Below the pieces are notes generated by a model, which was given only the letters and a program-made list of their open reading frames with translations, did no database searches and was not told the origin of the DNA. A stretch of DNA of 52,312 bases from Clostridia bacterium (GTDB taxonomy: Bacteria > Bacillota > Clostridia > Oscillospirales > Acutalibacteraceae), in assembly GCA_017548045.1 (NCBI GenBank), contig JAFYNR010000054.1:1-52312 (forward strand). The letters are read 5' to 3'. The number at the start of each line of letters is the position of its first letter. Position 1 is the first letter of the stretch. Of this stretch, positions 49,997 through 52,312 are shown in pieces. Both the position numbers and the translations under genes were made by a program.

Positions 49997-51805
49997 TCAG
50001 TTTTTTTTGAAATTCTGAATAACCGTTCTGTTCATTCTAAAAAGATTTTTGAAGAATGAAATGAGTTTCTGGAAGAAACCTGAATTTACCGTAACGGTTT
50101 CAGAATCTGAAATTTCATTGCCTTGCGAATCGAGAACAGCATTTCCGTCTGCATCAACGAGCTTGGCGGTTATTGTTACACTGTCCGATTCAGGTGAAAT
50201 TTCAAATGTTTCTCCTTCGGCTGATTTTGTGCCGTTAACATACCACCATATTTTTGCATTTTTGGGTCTGTCGGTAACTTCGGCGGTAAGGCGGAGATAG
50301 TCGCCGTAGTTGATTGTTTTTGTTCCCGGATTGTTTTTTATTTTTATTACGGGAGCCTTGACCGTTATTTCTGCAATATCTGTGTAAAGTCCGTCATTGC
50401 TTGTGACTGTAACGGTTGCTTTTCCTTTTGAAACAGCAGTTATAACATTCTGATTTATTGAAATACAGTTGCTGTCGGAAGAAAGAGTAAAGCCTTTATC
50501 ACTTGCATCTTCGGGATTGAACATGGGATTGATTTCCAAACTGTTGCCCACAGGAATTTCGTATGTATCCTGCGAAAACCTGATTGATTCAACATATTTA
50601 ATATTAGAATTTGCAAGTGCACCGAGTTTAATAATTCCGTGACCGTAGTATATATCCCAGCCTTCGTCACCTCTGTCTTCGGCAGAGTCAATCATAGCTT
50701 TGCGTACCTGAGTTGTGTTGCACTGCGGATTTTTCAATCTGAACATTGCGGCTGCGGCAGATACAAAAGCAGCCGACATTGAAGTACCGCTGAGAACTGC
50801 TTCTTCGCCTAAAGCGTTATATCCTATAATGATTTCGCCGGGTGCGGCAACGTCAACTTCACTGCCGAAATTTGAAAATGACGATGAAAATTCTTCGTAC
50901 ATATTAATTGAAGTTACAGTGATTGTGTTTGAGTTATGCGCAGGGCAGATTTTCTCAATATTACTTTTTGAGTTTCCTGCACAAGTAACAACGCTGATGT
51001 TCTTGCTTTCGGCATAATTAACCGCATCTTCGAGAGATTTACAGTTGTTTGTACTTATAGTAAGGCTGATGTTGATAATGTCAGCACCATTATCGGCGGC
51101 GAAGATAATTCCGTTAACAAGGTTTATGAGAGAGCCCGATTTTGAAGAAAGAACTCTTACGGGCATAATCATAATGGGGAGATTGCGTGTGCAGTCAGTA
51201 ACAATGCTTGCAAGAAAAGTTCCGTGGCTGTCAGTATTTTCATCCTGAGTGGCATCGGAATCGTTTTCAACGAAGTCATAGCCGCCAACAAGTCTGTCTT
51301 TAATGAAATCAATGTCTTCGCAACCGCTGTCAACTATTGCAACTGTAACGCTTTCACCTTCAGAGGGTGTTATAGACTGAGAATAAACGTCAGCTTCAAT
51401 GCTTCTCACACCCCAAGACAGATACTCTGCAGATTCTTCAACAGCCTGAGTGTAAACGGGTCTGTCCTGCTCTGCATAGATAACGTCAGGGTTTTTATTG
51501 AGCTTATCAAGGCATTCAAGAAGCTCATTTTCTGAAGAAAACTGCATTACGAATCTACCGTCATCAGAAGCAACGTAATCAATCGCATTTTCAAAAACTG
51601 AAACAGAAGGAATGTTTCTGAATTTACCGATAATTCTGAGCATCGATGCTTCGTTATCGCTGATAATTTCTGCGGATTCAACAGCAAAATCGGTGTTGTC
51701 TGCGATCGTTTCAACAGTTTCGCTGTCTGATGAAACGGCATAGCCGATCATCATTTGTGTAAGAATTATGCATAATACTAAAAATATTGCTGATGCTTTT
51801 TTCAT
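49997..51805 (-). CDS. Secreted subtilisin-like serine protease with BIG2-like domain
   Basis: 602 residues. A signal peptide (hydrophobic about 5-24) is followed by a prodomain-like region (about 50-115, FVMQFSSENELLECLDKL). The S8 catalytic triad is Asp159 (AIVDSG), His194 (DSHGTFLAS) and Ser342 (GTSMSAA), with Asn278 for the oxyanion hole. A BIG2-type Ig-like domain spans about 425-505 and a second Ig-like region lies near 510-580. The C-terminus is hydrophobic and basic (FQKLISFFKNLFR) and may hold the protein at the surface. A partial LCP gene is encoded upstream on the same strand. Confidence 0.92.
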   Translation of the reverse strand: MKKASAIFLVLCIILTQMMIGYAVSSDSETVETIADNTDFAVESAEIISDNEASMLRIIGKFRNIPSVSVFENAIDYVASDDGRFVMQFSSENELLECLDKLNKNPDVIYAEQDRPVYTQAVEESAEYLSWGVRSIEADVYSQSITPSEGESVTVAIVDSGCEDIDFIKDRLVGGYDFVENDSDATQDENTDSHGTFLASIVTDCTRNLPIMIMPVRVLSSKSGSLINLVNGIIFAADNGADIINISLTISTNNCKSLEDAVNYAESKNISVVTCAGNSKSNIEKICPAHNSNTITVTSINMYEEFSSSFSNFGSEVDVAAPGEIIIGYNALGEEAVLSGTSMSAAFVSAAAAMFRLKNPQCNTTQVRKAMIDSAEDRGDEGWDIYYGHGIIKLGALANSNIKYVESIRFSQDTYEIPVGNSLEINPMFNPEDASDKGFTLSSDSNCISINQNVITAVSKGKATVTVTSNDGLYTDIAEITVKAPVIKIKNNPGTKTINYGDYLRLTAEVTDRPKNAKIWWYVNGTKSAEGETFEISPESDSVTITAKLVDADGNAVLDSQGNEISDSETVTVNSGFFQKLISFFKNLFRMNRTVIQNFKKN

Positions 51806-51826
51806 TATTTCACCTGAAATCTGATC

Positions 51827-52312
51827 TTAAACAGGAAGATATTCCTCAAAAATCATTTTTTTGATTTCATAAAGGTCAGGCACAAGAACTGCCATTCCGT
51901 TTATTGTTGCATTCTGATAGTTACCGCTTGAAGGCACGCCGTAGTTTTCGATTTTGAGTTCCGAAAGAGATGAAGCAAGATTGAATGCAAGCGACATAAG
52001 CTCGTCATCTGTCATATCCGTAGTCATAAGAGGAAGAATTTCGCTGACGAGGGTCATAAGTTCTGTGAGACCGCATCCTTTCATTTTTGAAAAAACAGCG
52101 TTGAGAAGAGTTCTCTGCCTTGCGGTTCGCTGAAAGTCGCTGTCGATTTTTCTGATTCGTGTGTAAGTGAGAGCCTGCGCACCGTTCAGGTGGCAAAGAC
52201 CTTCTGTTGCACCCGAGCCGACGATTTCGGCTTCTGCCGAAGTGAGTTCAATATCAACACCGCCGACAATATCGACAATCTGCTCAAAGCTGTCAAAATC
52301 AACTTCAAGGCA
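51827..52312 (-). CDS. LCP family protein, C-terminal part (gene runs off the window)
   Basis: 161 residues are visible and the frame is open at the right edge, so the start lies outside. GGVDIELTSAE, LTYTRIRKIDSDFQRTARQR and the following LLNAVFSKMK match the second half of the LCP catalytic domain, very like the protein at 39064. It should ligate cell-wall polymers to peptidoglycan. It lies 21 bp upstream of the subtilase on the same strand. Confidence 0.88.
   Translation of the reverse strand, partial: CLEVDFDSFEQIVDIVGGVDIELTSAEAEIVGSGATEGLCHLNGAQALTYTRIRKIDSDFQRTARQRTLLNAVFSKMKGCGLTELMTLVSEILPLMTTDMTDDELMSLAFNLASSLSELKIENYGVPSSGNYQNATINGMAVLVPDLYEIKKMIFEEYLPV

Overview
The window looks like the chromosome of an anaerobic, endospore-forming Firmicute of class Clostridia. 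The signs are a clostridial [FeFe]-hydrogenase beside a SpoIIE-type phosphatase, an alpha/beta-type small acid-soluble spore protein (SASP) gene, spoVAC, Gram-positive polymer-attachment (LCP) proteins and strong AGGAGG-type ribosome binding sites. No genus can be named from the sequence alone.

Layout. (1) 1-2.5 kb: the 3' part of a PP2C/SpoIIE phosphatase gene followed by an [FeFe]-hydrogenase. (2) 2.59-36.24 kb: a SASP gene split in two by a prophage of about 33.46 kb. The first 45 codons lie at 2588-2722 and the last 18 plus stop at 36180-36236. A large serine recombinase starts its 3' end 20 bp inside attL. Joining the host halves restores a 63-residue SASP across its conserved GS-VGG motif. 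Joining the two phage ends gives an inverted-repeat attP, which independently supports the mapped junction. (3) 36.3-38.9 kb: spoVAC, a GH16 glycosidase and a secreted metallophosphoesterase. (4) 39-49.7 kb: a surface-polymer locus with an LCP ligase, a nucleotide-sugar epimerase, a TupA-like ATP-grasp protein, a GT4 glycosyltransferase, a TagGH/Wzm-Wzt-type exporter, an orphan PqqD-like protein and a lic-type phosphocholine set (LicC, LicA, LicB, LicD). (5) 50-52.3 kb, minus strand: a subtilase with a BIG2-like domain and a partial second LCP protein.

Prophage. It is a temperate, long-tailed (siphovirus) element with HK97-type head genes. From attL it carries the serine recombinase, a divergent repressor/Cro switch with palindromic operators, a run of very small early genes, SSB, a structured non-coding segment, a tyrosine recombinase on the minus strand, then VRR-NUC nuclease, DnaD-like initiator, a four-iteron candidate origin, DnaC loader, a sigma-like regulator, a frameshifted PAPS-reductase-like gene, two DNA methyltransferases (the second frameshifted in its catalytic motif), an amidase, a fibre-like cassette, an HNH-kinase fusion, terminase, portal, protease, capsid, connectors, tail tube, tail chaperones with a textbook -1 frameshift signal, tape measure, Dit, Tal, holin and tail fibre.

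Most interesting is the interruption of a forespore-type gene at a very conserved codon block, next to another sporulation gene. The element could be a developmentally excised 'skin-like' prophage in a new target. The sequence proves the split and the in-frame restoration; excision during sporulation is inference.
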